Source: CAWFZT01 sp963820415 (GTDB lineage Bacteria > Chloroflexota > Anaerolineae > Anaerolineales > Anaerolineaceae). From it: 64,000 nt of DNA. Positions within the stretch are counted from its first letter, which is position 1. The number at the start of each line of letters is the position of its first letter. Location: assembly GCA_963820415.1 (NCBI GenBank), contig CAWFZT010000006.1:310001-374000 (forward strand), in the 5' to 3' direction. A program made the position numbers and the translations under genes. The notes under the pieces were generated by a model, which searched no databases, had not been told where the DNA came from, and was given only the letters and a program-made list of their open reading frames with translations. Shown in pieces: positions 43,047 through 51,034 of this stretch.

Positions 43047-44117
43047 CTACGGCAAGAAAAAGAAGGCCACGCCCAGGATGAGATAGACGGCGATCAACTC
43101 AGCCCCTTCCAGCCAGTTGGTTTCGCCGTCCGACGAAACCAGGGCAGCCACGATCACTGCCGCCATCAGCGCCACCAGCTCGAACTGGTTGAACATCAGG
43201 TTCAGGTAATTGCCGAAGGCCAGGCTGATAAACACCAGCACAGGCGCCACGAACAGGGAAATTTGCAGGCTGGAACCCAGGGCGATCTCCAGGCTCAGCT
43301 CGATCTTGTTTTTCATTGCCATCTGCACCCCAACCAGATGCTCGGCCACGTTGCCGATAATGGGGATCAGGATGATGCCGATGAAGAACTCACTCAACCC
43401 GGAAGCCGCCATGACCGCGTCGACGGCGTTGACCAGGATCTCACTCAACCAGACTACCGCCATCGTCGCGACTGCCAGCACCACCAGGGCAGTGCGCATG
43501 GACCAGTGCGGCGTTTCGGCCGGGACTTCAGGAGCTAGGGCGCTTTTAGCAGTGCGCAGGCTGAAGAGCAGACCCAACCCATATAGCACGATCATCACCC
43601 CTGCCACGCTCAGGCTGATCGCCTCGGTGGTGGTGGCCGGAAGCACCCGGCCAGTGAGGGTGTGGTTGAACAGGGAAGGCACCGTCAGAGCGATCACCGC
43701 CAGGACCAGCATGGTGGCGTTGGTAGCGGCATGGCTGCGGGAGAAGCACTGCGTGCCGTGCTTCAGGCCGCCCAAAAGCACGCTGAAGCCCAGTACCAGC
43801 AGGAGGTTGCCGATGATAGAGCCGGTAATCGAGGCCTTGACCAGGTCCAAAAGCCCGGCCCTGATCGCCACGATGGTAATAATCAGCTCAGCCGCGTTTC
43901 CAAGGGTGGCGTTGAGCAGCCCGCCGATCTTCGGCCCAGTGACGATGGCCAGCGCCTCGGTTGACTCGCCGATCAGGCCGGCCAGCGGGACAAGTCCCAG
44001 GCAGGCGACAATGAAATTGAAGGTGGGGTTGGCATGCAAGAGGCCGCCCAGCACGGCGGCGGGAAAAGCCAGCAGCAGGTAATTAAGCGGTTTGATCTTT
44101 CTCAATATTTTCGGCAT
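43047..44117 (-). CDS. cax: Calcium/proton antiporter (CaCA family, Cax type)
   Basis: 356 residues from ATG 44117 with SD GGAGGG; a frame-mate at 44138 lacks support. Eleven helices, an acidic stretch and the two alpha repeats: GGLLNATLGNAAELIITIVA and GIILIPIIGNVAEHLVGVQM (GNxxE). VTGPKIGG and SLEIALGSSLQISLF also match Cax. It exchanges cytoplasmic Ca2+ for protons. It lies 75 bases after the UroD-like gene on the same strand. Confidence 0.93.
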   Translation of the reverse strand: MPKILRKIKPLNYLLLAFPAAVLGGLLHANPTFNFIVACLGLVPLAGLIGESTEALAIVTGPKIGGLLNATLGNAAELIITIVAIRAGLLDLVKASITGSIIGNLLLVLGFSVLLGGLKHGTQCFSRSHAATNATMLVLAVIALTVPSLFNHTLTGRVLPATTTEAISLSVAGVMIVLYGLGLLFSLRTAKSALAPEVPAETPHWSMRTALVVLAVATMAVVWLSEILVNAVDAVMAASGLSEFFIGIILIPIIGNVAEHLVGVQMAMKNKIELSLEIALGSSLQISLFVAPVLVFISLAFGNYLNLMFNQFELVALMAAVIVAALVSSDGETNWLEGAELIAVYLILGVAFFFLP

Positions 44118-44213
44118 ACCGCCCTCCTTCGGGTACACTGAAGAGAGTTGTGTTTTTTGAGGTTAAGCCTCTTCCTTCGATCCCAGCTCAACGCAGCGCT
44201 TGCGGTAATAAAG

Positions 44214-45341
44214 TTAGTTCTCTAAGGTGACTTCCTCGGGCACGCCGTGATCGCAGGTGGGGATAAAGCCACCGCGCCGGCGCATGGGCGGGATCAGGCG
44301 CTCCAGGTAAGCGTCGATGCCCGCCTGCAGACCGGCCAGGACGCGCTTATCGATACCCCCGAAGATGGCCAACTCAGGGTGTAGTCGGCCGATCTCGATG
44401 GCGTCGCAGCCGGAAGCCACCTCACATGGGCTGAAGATGTCCAGGCCGATGCCTTCCATGTAGAGCGGGATGACCGGCACGGCGTAGCCGTCTGTGTCGA
44501 GCTGGATGTACAGGTGGCGAGTGCGGTCGATCTGGCGCGCCCGGAGGTTAGCGATTAACTGCTGATAATAGGGAAAGAGGAAACGCTTGATAAACTTAGG
44601 TGAAATGAGCGATCCCGACTTGTAGCTGATGTCCTCATCCAGCAGTAGCTCATCGATGGTAACGAAGCGCTGGTGGCGGGCAATGATGCCATCGGTTAAG
44701 GTGAGCCAGGCCTGCATGCAGGTCTCGATCAGCTTCGGCTGGTCGTAGAAGGCGAAGAGCAAGTTCTCAGGGCCGATCAGGCTGCGCAGGTACATATAGC
44801 CGCCTACCACGTTCTGGGTGATAATGAGGCCGCGGGCAGCTTCCGCTTTAGCGAGGGCCATACGCTGCTCCAGGTCGGCAAAGCGCTCGGGCGAGTTGGG
44901 ATCCATGCGCCAGTGGACGTTTTCCTCGAACGTGCGCAGGTCCTTGACCGGGTGGTCGAGGTAGGTGGGCATAAAGCCGTCCCGGCGACCCTTGAAGTAC
45001 AACACGTGCCGTCCAGCGAAGTCCTGCACCACCTCGTGTTCGCCGCGGTCTTCGAGGATTTTGACCTCGAACTCGGGGGAAAAAGCCGCCTCGCAGCCGC
45101 CGGCGTGGTTTAGCATCAGGTTGCCGGGCGGGTCGTAATCGAACAGGCTTTCGAAGGGTACGCCCTGTGGCAGGCCCTGTTCTTTCCAGCGCTCCAGGCA
45201 GTAAAAGCCAAATTCTCGCTTGAACAACGGGATGCCTGGCTTGCGGGCATAAGTATCACGCAGCTTGCGTGCAGGTTCGGCCATCTGGTCGTAAGGCACC
45301 AGGGCGTGCACGCCGTCGGGAATGGAAACAAAATCAGACAT
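44214..45341 (-). CDS. Uroporphyrinogen decarboxylase (UroD/MtaA)-family protein
   Basis: 375 residues to TAA 44214-44216. UroD-fold phrases: KREFGFYCLERWKEQG, FDYDPPGNLMLNHAGGCEAA, VHWRMDPNSPERFADLE, LIGPENLLFAFYDQ, SPKFIKRFLFPYYQ, QLDTDGYAVPVIPLYMEGIG and FIPTCDHGVPEEVTLEN. The same frame continues past the TAA with LYYRKRCVELGSKEEA to a second TAA at 44163-44165; most relatives have Tyr at this point, so TAC became TAA or was misread. Such proteins are corrinoid methyltransferases or decarboxylases rather than haem enzymes. A structured leader precedes it. Confidence 0.85.
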   Translation of the reverse strand: MSDFVSIPDGVHALVPYDQMAEPARKLRDTYARKPGIPLFKREFGFYCLERWKEQGLPQGVPFESLFDYDPPGNLMLNHAGGCEAAFSPEFEVKILEDRGEHEVVQDFAGRHVLYFKGRRDGFMPTYLDHPVKDLRTFEENVHWRMDPNSPERFADLEQRMALAKAEAARGLIITQNVVGGYMYLRSLIGPENLLFAFYDQPKLIETCMQAWLTLTDGIIARHQRFVTIDELLLDEDISYKSGSLISPKFIKRFLFPYYQQLIANLRARQIDRTRHLYIQLDTDGYAVPVIPLYMEGIGLDIFSPCEVASGCDAIEIGRLHPELAIFGGIDKRVLAGLQAGIDAYLERLIPPMRRRGGFIPTCDHGVPEEVTLEN

Positions 45342-45403
45342 GTGCCTCCGAAGAACAAAGAACCTGGGTTTTCATGCGGATCTCTATGGCCACGTAGGGG
45401 AAA

Positions 45404-45497
45404 GTCTGGGCCGTGTATGGCGTCAATGAATTAGATCCCAGACCCTCCCCGGCGCTTCGCCCCCACGCAGGTGGGTACATCATCACGCCAACCCACC
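45404..45497. other. Structured leader-like region upstream of the UroD-family gene
   Basis: In the 321-base gap, two stems are visible: GTCTGGG (45404-45410) with CCCAGAC (45437-45443), enclosed by GGGG/CCCC; and GGTGGGT (45470-45476) with ACCCACC (45491-45497). On the minus strand they would lie in the leader of the gene starting at 45341. A match to a known riboswitch was not seen. The rest of the gap (to 45662) has no gene I can support. Confidence 0.4.
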
Positions 45498-45662
45498 CCC
45501 CATATGGAAGAGTCCTGGACCAAATGCACCGCAATCTGCGCTGACCGCCTGCGACCACCTCTTAAGGTTCACCCGAAGCGGATTGCGTAGCGAACAGGCT
45601 GGAGGTTTTTTTACAAGCTTTCTAATAAAAAGAGCTAAACTCCAGGGACTAAGGGAGAGGGT

Positions 45663-47171
45663 CTATGGTGTGTTGGTAACGAACGGTTTCTTATCGTTGT
45701 GGCAGATAACCTGCATAATGCTGCGGGCGGAGAGCGCCCCAGTGGGCACGCCGCCGCCCGGCTCGACCCACTGGCCGATCATGTAAAAGTCCTGCAGACC
45801 AGGCAGAGTCTTCTTCAATCCGCCGGAGGCTACCGAGCCGATGTTGCGGGTATTAATCATCCAACCTTCCATCGAGCCCTGCCAGTTGCCTGTATAGCGC
45901 TCATAGGTCAGCGGCGTAGCTACGTCGACCACTTCAACCTGGCCGGTAAAGCCCGGGTAGAATTTCTCGATCTGCTCCATGACGGTGATGGCGACCTGTT
46001 TCTTCTCCGCCTCGTAACGCTCGGGGTCTTCCGCCAGAGGGCGCCAGTAAGCCATGTTCGAGGGAAACATGACCTCGACCACCGATTTGCCGGCCGGCGC
46101 CAGGGTGGAATCGTAGCAGTAGTGCTTAACGCTGAGCTGGCGGCGCTCTTCACCGGCAATGTTGATAGGCTTATCCAGGAAATAGGCAGCCATGTGCGGC
46201 TGGCCGGAGAAATCACGATTGACGCCCAGCGACACCTGTATAATGGGCTGGAAAATCTCGCCCTTTTTATAATAGCCGCGCAGCTCGTCGGTGAGATATT
46301 TGCCTTCGAGCATATCAAACAGGGTGGCGTGCCCGTCTGCGGCGGAGATCACCACATCGGAGCGGAACTCGCCCCCATCTGACAGGCGTACCCCGGCGGC
46401 GCGGCCGTTTTCGACCAGGATCTTAGCCACGCGCGCCTTATAATGCATCTCACCGCCCAGGTCGAGGAAGCGTTTCTCGATGGCCTGGGAGAATTTGAGC
46501 GACCCGCCGATCGGGTAGCCGGCATCGTGACGGTGCATGTAGCCCAGGGTCATCACCACGGCAATCATGGGGAAATCGGGCAGGTCGAACAAGCTCTGGA
46601 AAGCCTTGCGCAAGAAAGGATCGCTGAAGCGAGCGCTAAAAGTTTGCACAGACATCTTGCCGTATTTCTGAAAAGCTCCCAGCATGGGCAGCATGGCAGG
46701 TAGAGACTTGAGCCTGTCGAAAAGGGTGATGAGCTGCGGCGGCTTGCCCACCGGCATATCCATCGTAGACATCTTACGGCAGGCGCCGATAAATTCTTTA
46801 ATCAAGACGGCGTCGCCAGGCGCCAATTCGAGCATGTGCTGCTCCAGCCGGTCGAGGTTGGTATACACGATAAAGGTCTTGCCGTCTACCCCAACCACCC
46901 GGACGTATTCGTCGTGGTCGTGGATCGGACGTCCCTGCACGGCGCCCAGCTCTTCCCAGACGTGGTGCATGCCCGAACCCTCGCCCGTGCCGACCAGCCA
47001 GTGGATGCAACCGTCGAAGGTGTAGTCTTTACGGCCCCAGGAGGTGCACAGCCCGCCGGGGAGCGAGTGCAGCTCGAAGATGTCGGCTTTATAGCCGTTC
47101 ATGCGGGCGTAGCAGCCCGCCGACAGGCCGGCGATTCCGCCGCCAATGATGATGATCGATTTTTCGGGCAT
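45663..47171 (-). CDS. Phytoene desaturase/retinol saturase-like FAD-dependent oxidoreductase
   Basis: 502 residues. N-terminal dinucleotide fold IIIIGGGIAGLSAGCYARMN, then SLPGGLCTSWGRKDYTFDGC (flavin contact), IHWLVGTGEGS, GGSLKFSQAIEKRFLDLGGE, VISAADGHATLFDM and the C-terminal FAD motif FYMIGQWVEPGGGVPTGALS. These are features of the CrtI superfamily. It could desaturate a carotenoid or another isoprenoid; no carotenoid genes are near, so the substrate is open. Confidence 0.88.
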   Translation of the reverse strand: MPEKSIIIIGGGIAGLSAGCYARMNGYKADIFELHSLPGGLCTSWGRKDYTFDGCIHWLVGTGEGSGMHHVWEELGAVQGRPIHDHDEYVRVVGVDGKTFIVYTNLDRLEQHMLELAPGDAVLIKEFIGACRKMSTMDMPVGKPPQLITLFDRLKSLPAMLPMLGAFQKYGKMSVQTFSARFSDPFLRKAFQSLFDLPDFPMIAVVMTLGYMHRHDAGYPIGGSLKFSQAIEKRFLDLGGEMHYKARVAKILVENGRAAGVRLSDGGEFRSDVVISAADGHATLFDMLEGKYLTDELRGYYKKGEIFQPIIQVSLGVNRDFSGQPHMAAYFLDKPINIAGEERRQLSVKHYCYDSTLAPAGKSVVEVMFPSNMAYWRPLAEDPERYEAEKKQVAITVMEQIEKFYPGFTGQVEVVDVATPLTYERYTGNWQGSMEGWMINTRNIGSVASGGLKKTLPGLQDFYMIGQWVEPGGGVPTGALSARSIMQVICHNDKKPFVTNTP

Positions 47172-47185
47172 GAGGTCTCCTGAGA

Positions 47186-47227
47186 TTGATGATTGTTGAT
47201 TGTTGATTGTTGATTGTTGATTACTGA
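47186..47227. repeat. Heptanucleotide tandem repeat
   Basis: About four to five perfect copies of TTGATTG run from ~47187 to 47222 in the divergent gap between the oxidoreductase start and the methyltransferase start. It could vary in copy number by slippage. The SD of the minus gene (AGGAGAC) lies next to it. Confidence 0.8.
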
Positions 47228-47317
47228 TTGAAGAATGAGGATTATTGATTTAGAATTATAACCGTAAGCTTTGTGTTCCTCTGGTTTTAAATTATACACA
47301 ATCCATGGAGACAAAGC

Positions 47318-47923
47318 ATGAGTGATGCCCACCAACATCCACGCTCTAACCAGGTGCACTTTATCGAAGCGCTAAATGTAACCCTGGCAGATTTTCCCGC
47401 CGAAGGGTTTATTCTGGATATCGGCGGCGGGGGAGAGGGAATCATTGGCCAGTTGAAGGGCGCCCAGGTGGTGGCGATCGACCCGCTCAGGCGCGAGCTG
47501 GAAGAAGCGCCCCCGGGGCCGCTGAAGATCATCATGGATGGCAGTCAGCTTAATTTTTTAGAGGCAACCTTTCGGACCGCCACGGCTTTTTTCTCCTTTA
47601 TGTTCATCCCGCGCCCCTTGCACGAAAAGGTATTTGGCGAAGCCTTTCGCGTGCTGGCCCCTGGCGGGCATTTCAAGGTGTGGGACGTGGTCATACCGCC
47701 CAGGGGAAACCATACCAAAGAGTACTTCGCCATTCGCCTGGAAATACACCTGCCAGATGGCGAGATTTCCACTTCATACGGGCTGCCCTGGCCGGCCGAG
47801 GGGTACGACCTACCGCGCTATCTTGATCTTGCGCAGGCCGCCGGGTTCAGGATTGCAAGCCAGGAGCGGATGGGAGAGGCGTTTTATTTGGAGCTCATGA
47901 AAGATCGCCAGGGTCATAATTGA
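47318..47923 (+). CDS. Methyltransferase-like protein (class I SAM fold)
   Basis: 201 residues, SD GGAGAC before ATG 47318. Motif I GFILDIGGGGEGIIGQLKGA, motif II VVAIDPLRRELEEAPPG, then ATAFFSFMFIP and VLAPGGHFKVWDVVIPP. The glycine-rich loop is complete, so it probably binds SAM. The final codons overlap the -35 box of the iron transporter promoter. Confidence 0.8.
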   Translation: MSDAHQHPRSNQVHFIEALNVTLADFPAEGFILDIGGGGEGIIGQLKGAQVVAIDPLRRELEEAPPGPLKIIMDGSQLNFLEATFRTATAFFSFMFIPRPLHEKVFGEAFRVLAPGGHFKVWDVVIPPRGNHTKEYFAIRLEIHLPDGEISTSYGLPWPAEGYDLPRYLDLAQAAGFRIASQERMGEAFYLELMKDRQGHN

Positions 47924-47948
47924 CAAAAACAATTGAATTACATATAGT
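47920..47948 (+). promoter_or_regulatory. Promoter of the ferritin-VIT1 gene
   Basis: TTGACA (47920-47925), 17-base spacer, TATAGT (47943-47948). It lies directly at the end of the preceding gene and gives a leader of ~40 bases. Confidence 0.75.
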
Positions 47949-47995
47949 ACCTTATCGTTGATGAACAATCGAAGGGGATGCAAAGGAATCGGGGT

Positions 47996-49108
47996 ATGGC
48001 AGAAAACCTGAAATACTGGCGAGCCAACTGGCAGCGTGAACTGGAAGGGTCGTTCCTATACCGGGAACTGGCCAGGCTGGCGCGCACCCCGCAGATCAGA
48101 TCAGCGCTGGCCGAAATGGGCCAGCAGGAGGAACAGCATGCCGCGGTGTGGGCGGAGCGCGCCCACCAGGCCAATCCAAATGTGCGCACGCCGGGCATCG
48201 ACCTGCGTATCCGCCTGACATTGCTTTTGGGGCGCTGGCTGGGCGCCGAAGCGGTCATCCCGCTCTTGATCAACGACGAAGTGAGTGATATCGCCTCGTA
48301 TACCGACCAGGCCATGAAGTTGGGCGATAAGCCCACTTACCAGCAGGTGCTGCAGGATGAAACCACCCACGCCCGCACCCTGGTCTCGCTGCGCGAACCG
48401 ACCCGCAAACGCGGTCCCGAACCCTGGCACCGCGGCGCCAACGCCAGCGGTTTCGTGCGCGACATGGTTTACGGGTTCAACGACGGGCTGACGGCCAACT
48501 TCGGGCTGGTGATGGGCGTGTTCGGCGCCAGCGTCTCCAACCAGGTGCTGCTGCTGGCAGGGTTTGCCGGCCTGATGGCGGATGCGCTCTCCATGGCAGC
48601 CAGCGGCTTTCTGGCCTCACGCTCGGAGGAAGAAGTCCGCCAGTATCATCTCACCCTGGAAAGGGCCGAGCTGGAGCTTATGCCTCAGGAGGAACGCGAA
48701 GAGCTGATCTATTTCTTTACCAGCAAGGGTCTCACCCAGCCGGAGGCAGCCAGCGTCGCCGACCGGCTGATGCAGAATCCGGAAGCCGCCCTTACCGCCC
48801 TGGCACGTGACGAGCTTGGCATCGACCCGGAAGCGCCGGTCAATCCCTTGCGCGAGGGCATCATCACCGGCATCTCTACCGGTCTGGGGGCGGTCATCCC
48901 CCTCTTGCCCTTCCTATTCATCCCCGGGCCGGCGGCGATTTGGGCCGGCGTGGGGATTAGCATGCTGGCCCATTTTCTGGTGGGCGCCAGCCGGGCCATC
49001 TTTACCGGCCGCCCGGCCATCCGCAGCGGATTTGAGATGTTCGCCGTGGGGATGGGGGTGGCGCTGGTTACCTACTTGCTGGGATTGCTGATCGGGGGAA
49101 AAATCTAA
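47996..49108 (+). CDS. Membrane-bound ferritin-like/VIT1 (CCC1) iron transporter, MbfA type
   Basis: 370 residues from ATG 47996 (SD AAAGGA eight bases upstream); ATG 47978 has no usable SD spacing. Residues ~10-135 form a rubrerythrin-like four-helix domain with iron ligands: FLYRELARL (Glu), MGQQEEQHAAVW (ExxH), LINDEVSDI and LQDETTHARTL (ExxH). Residues ~150-370 are a VIT1/CCC1 transporter: VYGFNDGLTANFGLVMGV, AGLMADALSMAASGFLASRS and four to five helices. The family senses or oxidises iron in the cytoplasm and exports it, protecting against iron and peroxide stress. Confidence 0.9.
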   Translation: MAENLKYWRANWQRELEGSFLYRELARLARTPQIRSALAEMGQQEEQHAAVWAERAHQANPNVRTPGIDLRIRLTLLLGRWLGAEAVIPLLINDEVSDIASYTDQAMKLGDKPTYQQVLQDETTHARTLVSLREPTRKRGPEPWHRGANASGFVRDMVYGFNDGLTANFGLVMGVFGASVSNQVLLLAGFAGLMADALSMAASGFLASRSEEEVRQYHLTLERAELELMPQEEREELIYFFTSKGLTQPEAASVADRLMQNPEAALTALARDELGIDPEAPVNPLREGIITGISTGLGAVIPLLPFLFIPGPAAIWAGVGISMLAHFLVGASRAIFTGRPAIRSGFEMFAVGMGVALVTYLLGLLIGGKI

Positions 49109-49110
49109 TA

Positions 49111-49419
49111 TTTACATGTAATTTTGGAAAAAACGTAGAACTCGCCGCCAGCCGCTTCCATGGGGGTAAACTGCACATCGAACTGCTGGCCAGTGGGATA
49201 AGCGGTGACCTGGCCTATACGGTGTGGATCGAGCGCGGTGATGTGCGCTTTAGCGGCTGCGAGGATTTTGCTCCGATCGTGATACGCATCACACACATAT
49301 TCCGCCGGGAGCAGAACGATTGGAAGTTTGTCCACCGTCATGGCGATGCGGTGGTGGAGAAAGTTCAGGCTGGGGAATCTTACAGAAATAACTGGATTAG
49401 GGTTGGTCGGCGGAAATGA
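49111..49419 (+). pseudogene. 5'-truncated SnoaL/DUF4440-like protein
   Basis: The frame contains VELAASRFHGGKLHIELLAS then GISGDLAYTVWIERGDVRFS, VIRITHIFRREQNDWKFVHR and HGD, the C-terminal part of the DUF4440/ketosteroid-isomerase-like (NTF2 fold) family. The N-terminal ~40 residues and a start are missing; the frame begins right at the iron-transporter stop. It is a fragment, and its end overlaps the tail of the convergent lipoprotein gene. Confidence 0.75.
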
Positions 49420-50962
49420 TTTCGATTTCACGCCAGGAGACCCAGGAGGGACTGGCCATTGTTTCGATGCGCAGATATTGAATGTTCTGCCATGGCTGAT
49501 CGGGGGTAAAAGAGAGAACCTGCGCATCCCTGGTTTCGCCCTTGAATTCGTGCAACAGGATAAAAGCATCACCACTGCCAGGACCTTTGCCGAGAACGCG
49601 GTGAACAGTAATTCCAACTGGGTACTGGCTGATGCCAACCATGATCATCTTTATAGCATGGGGTGCGCCAAGGTCCAACTGAATCCATTGCGGTGGATAG
49701 TCCCCGGCGCTCCAAAAAGTATTGGAATCTCCATCAATTACCAGGGCTGGCGGATTGGCCGGAAGGGATTTAGAGGCGCTGACCTTTGCAGCTCGAGCCA
49801 GGTTCGATCCCGGGCCTTGCGGCGGTTTTCCAAGTAAAGTCCAATCGAAAAAATAGCGATCAATAAAACCTGTAAATGACGATGGATCGTTTTCTGGTAA
49901 AACCCGGTCGGGATGATCGTGCCAGGATTGAAACAACACCTGGTCGGGTTTACCGCCCAGCTCGACCTCATAATGCATTACCCTTTGGCCGGCGTGAGCC
50001 AACCAATCGCCGTCGGAAAGGTCTGACCCATCGCCGGAATAGATCAGACCGAAGTCTACGCTGCGTGTACGGGCAAAGGTTTCCAACTCTTTGGCTGGCG
50101 AAGCCCAATCAGGCTGGGTGAAATTACAGTCCAGGTGGATGAAAGCAAAATACTCTCCTACAGTCGCATGGTACTCATCTAACCAGCCTTCTAAATCGCT
50201 CACCATCTTGGGTTGCGTGAGTGGCTCGGTATCCCCAACCTGGACGCCCGGGAAGATTATCTTTATCGAATCAATATATGCTTTGACATTCCTGGCGATC
50301 AGATCGGCCGGCCAGTGGCAGGCGTTAGGACCATCATAAAGATGGGCGTAATAAAAAGGCTCATCCAGAGCCACCAGGCTTAAAACGCCCCCAGCGTCTT
50401 TAATACGCTGGGCAATATGCTGTCCTTCCTGTGTCCCGGCAAAACTTTCAACTCCTTGACCGCACTCGGATGTCGGATTGAGCGGCCCGGCTTCGACGGC
50501 GATGGCGATGCCACGCCGGTTCAGATCAGCAACCACCTGGCGAAGCTGCCCGTCGGAAGCATCGTATGCAACCCATTCTCCATAGAGTTTGAACACCTGG
50601 ATGTGACTGCCCGCCTGGGACCAGGGTGCATCCGGCTTGAATAAATCCATAAAATCATCAGAACCAATAAATGGGCGACCAGGACCTGTGGGCATAGGCG
50701 GCAGAGGTGCAAACCAGACCAATGGACGATGGGCCAGGGCAGGATTCCGGGTTGGAACCAGTTGAGTTGTGGCTATTAGTGAAGGAGCGGAGGTGACAGT
50801 GGCCGGCGCAAAGGTTGGGAAAGCCTGGGCGGCAGGTGCAGGCGAGACGGTGATCTTGGCAAGACTGCTCCCCAGGTTGCAGGCAGCCATGGCCAAGGAG
50901 AAACAGATCACCACGGTCAAACGTATGGCACGAAATCTACTCGCACCAGTGATCCTCTTCAT
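49397..50962 (-). CDS. Lipoprotein with TIM-barrel-like region and C-terminal F5/8 type C (discoidin) domain
   Basis: 521 residues from ATG 50962 (MKRITGASRFRAIRLTVVIC). Lipobox LAMAAC and a Pro/Ala/Thr linker, then ~300 residues with VFKLYGEWVAYDASDGQLRQ, GIAIAVEAGPLNPTSECGQG, LSLVALDEPFYYAHLY and FAFIHLDCNF, which look like barrel strands with a possible catalytic Asp-Glu. The last ~130 residues are a discoidin domain: ALVIDGDSNTFWSAGDYPPQ, WIQLDLGAPHAIKMIMVGIS. It probably binds or cleaves a polysaccharide at the surface. The GH94 gene lies 73 bases further upstream on the same strand. Confidence 0.78.
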   Translation of the reverse strand: MKRITGASRFRAIRLTVVICFSLAMAACNLGSSLAKITVSPAPAAQAFPTFAPATVTSAPSLIATTQLVPTRNPALAHRPLVWFAPLPPMPTGPGRPFIGSDDFMDLFKPDAPWSQAGSHIQVFKLYGEWVAYDASDGQLRQVVADLNRRGIAIAVEAGPLNPTSECGQGVESFAGTQEGQHIAQRIKDAGGVLSLVALDEPFYYAHLYDGPNACHWPADLIARNVKAYIDSIKIIFPGVQVGDTEPLTQPKMVSDLEGWLDEYHATVGEYFAFIHLDCNFTQPDWASPAKELETFARTRSVDFGLIYSGDGSDLSDGDWLAHAGQRVMHYEVELGGKPDQVLFQSWHDHPDRVLPENDPSSFTGFIDRYFFDWTLLGKPPQGPGSNLARAAKVSASKSLPANPPALVIDGDSNTFWSAGDYPPQWIQLDLGAPHAIKMIMVGISQYPVGITVHRVLGKGPGSGDAFILLHEFKGETRDAQVLSFTPDQPWQNIQYLRIETMASPSWVSWREIEIISADQP

Positions 50963-51034
50963 AATCAAAACGTAAACCCTCACTACTACAAACAATAATC
51001 TATGAACGATGAACTGCTAATTGACGATTGACGA

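Noticed and set aside
45334..45558. Minus-strand 74-residue frame over the UroD start
   Set aside because: No family resemblance and overlaps the SD-proximal region of the UroD-like gene; the stem structures explain the sequence better.
47186..47227. CRISPR-like array
   Set aside because: The unit is 7 bases with no spacers.
49105..49638. Minus-strand 177-residue frame
   Set aside because: It overlaps the end of the 49397-50962 lipoprotein gene in another frame and is antisense to the SnoaL-like fragment; no family resemblance.
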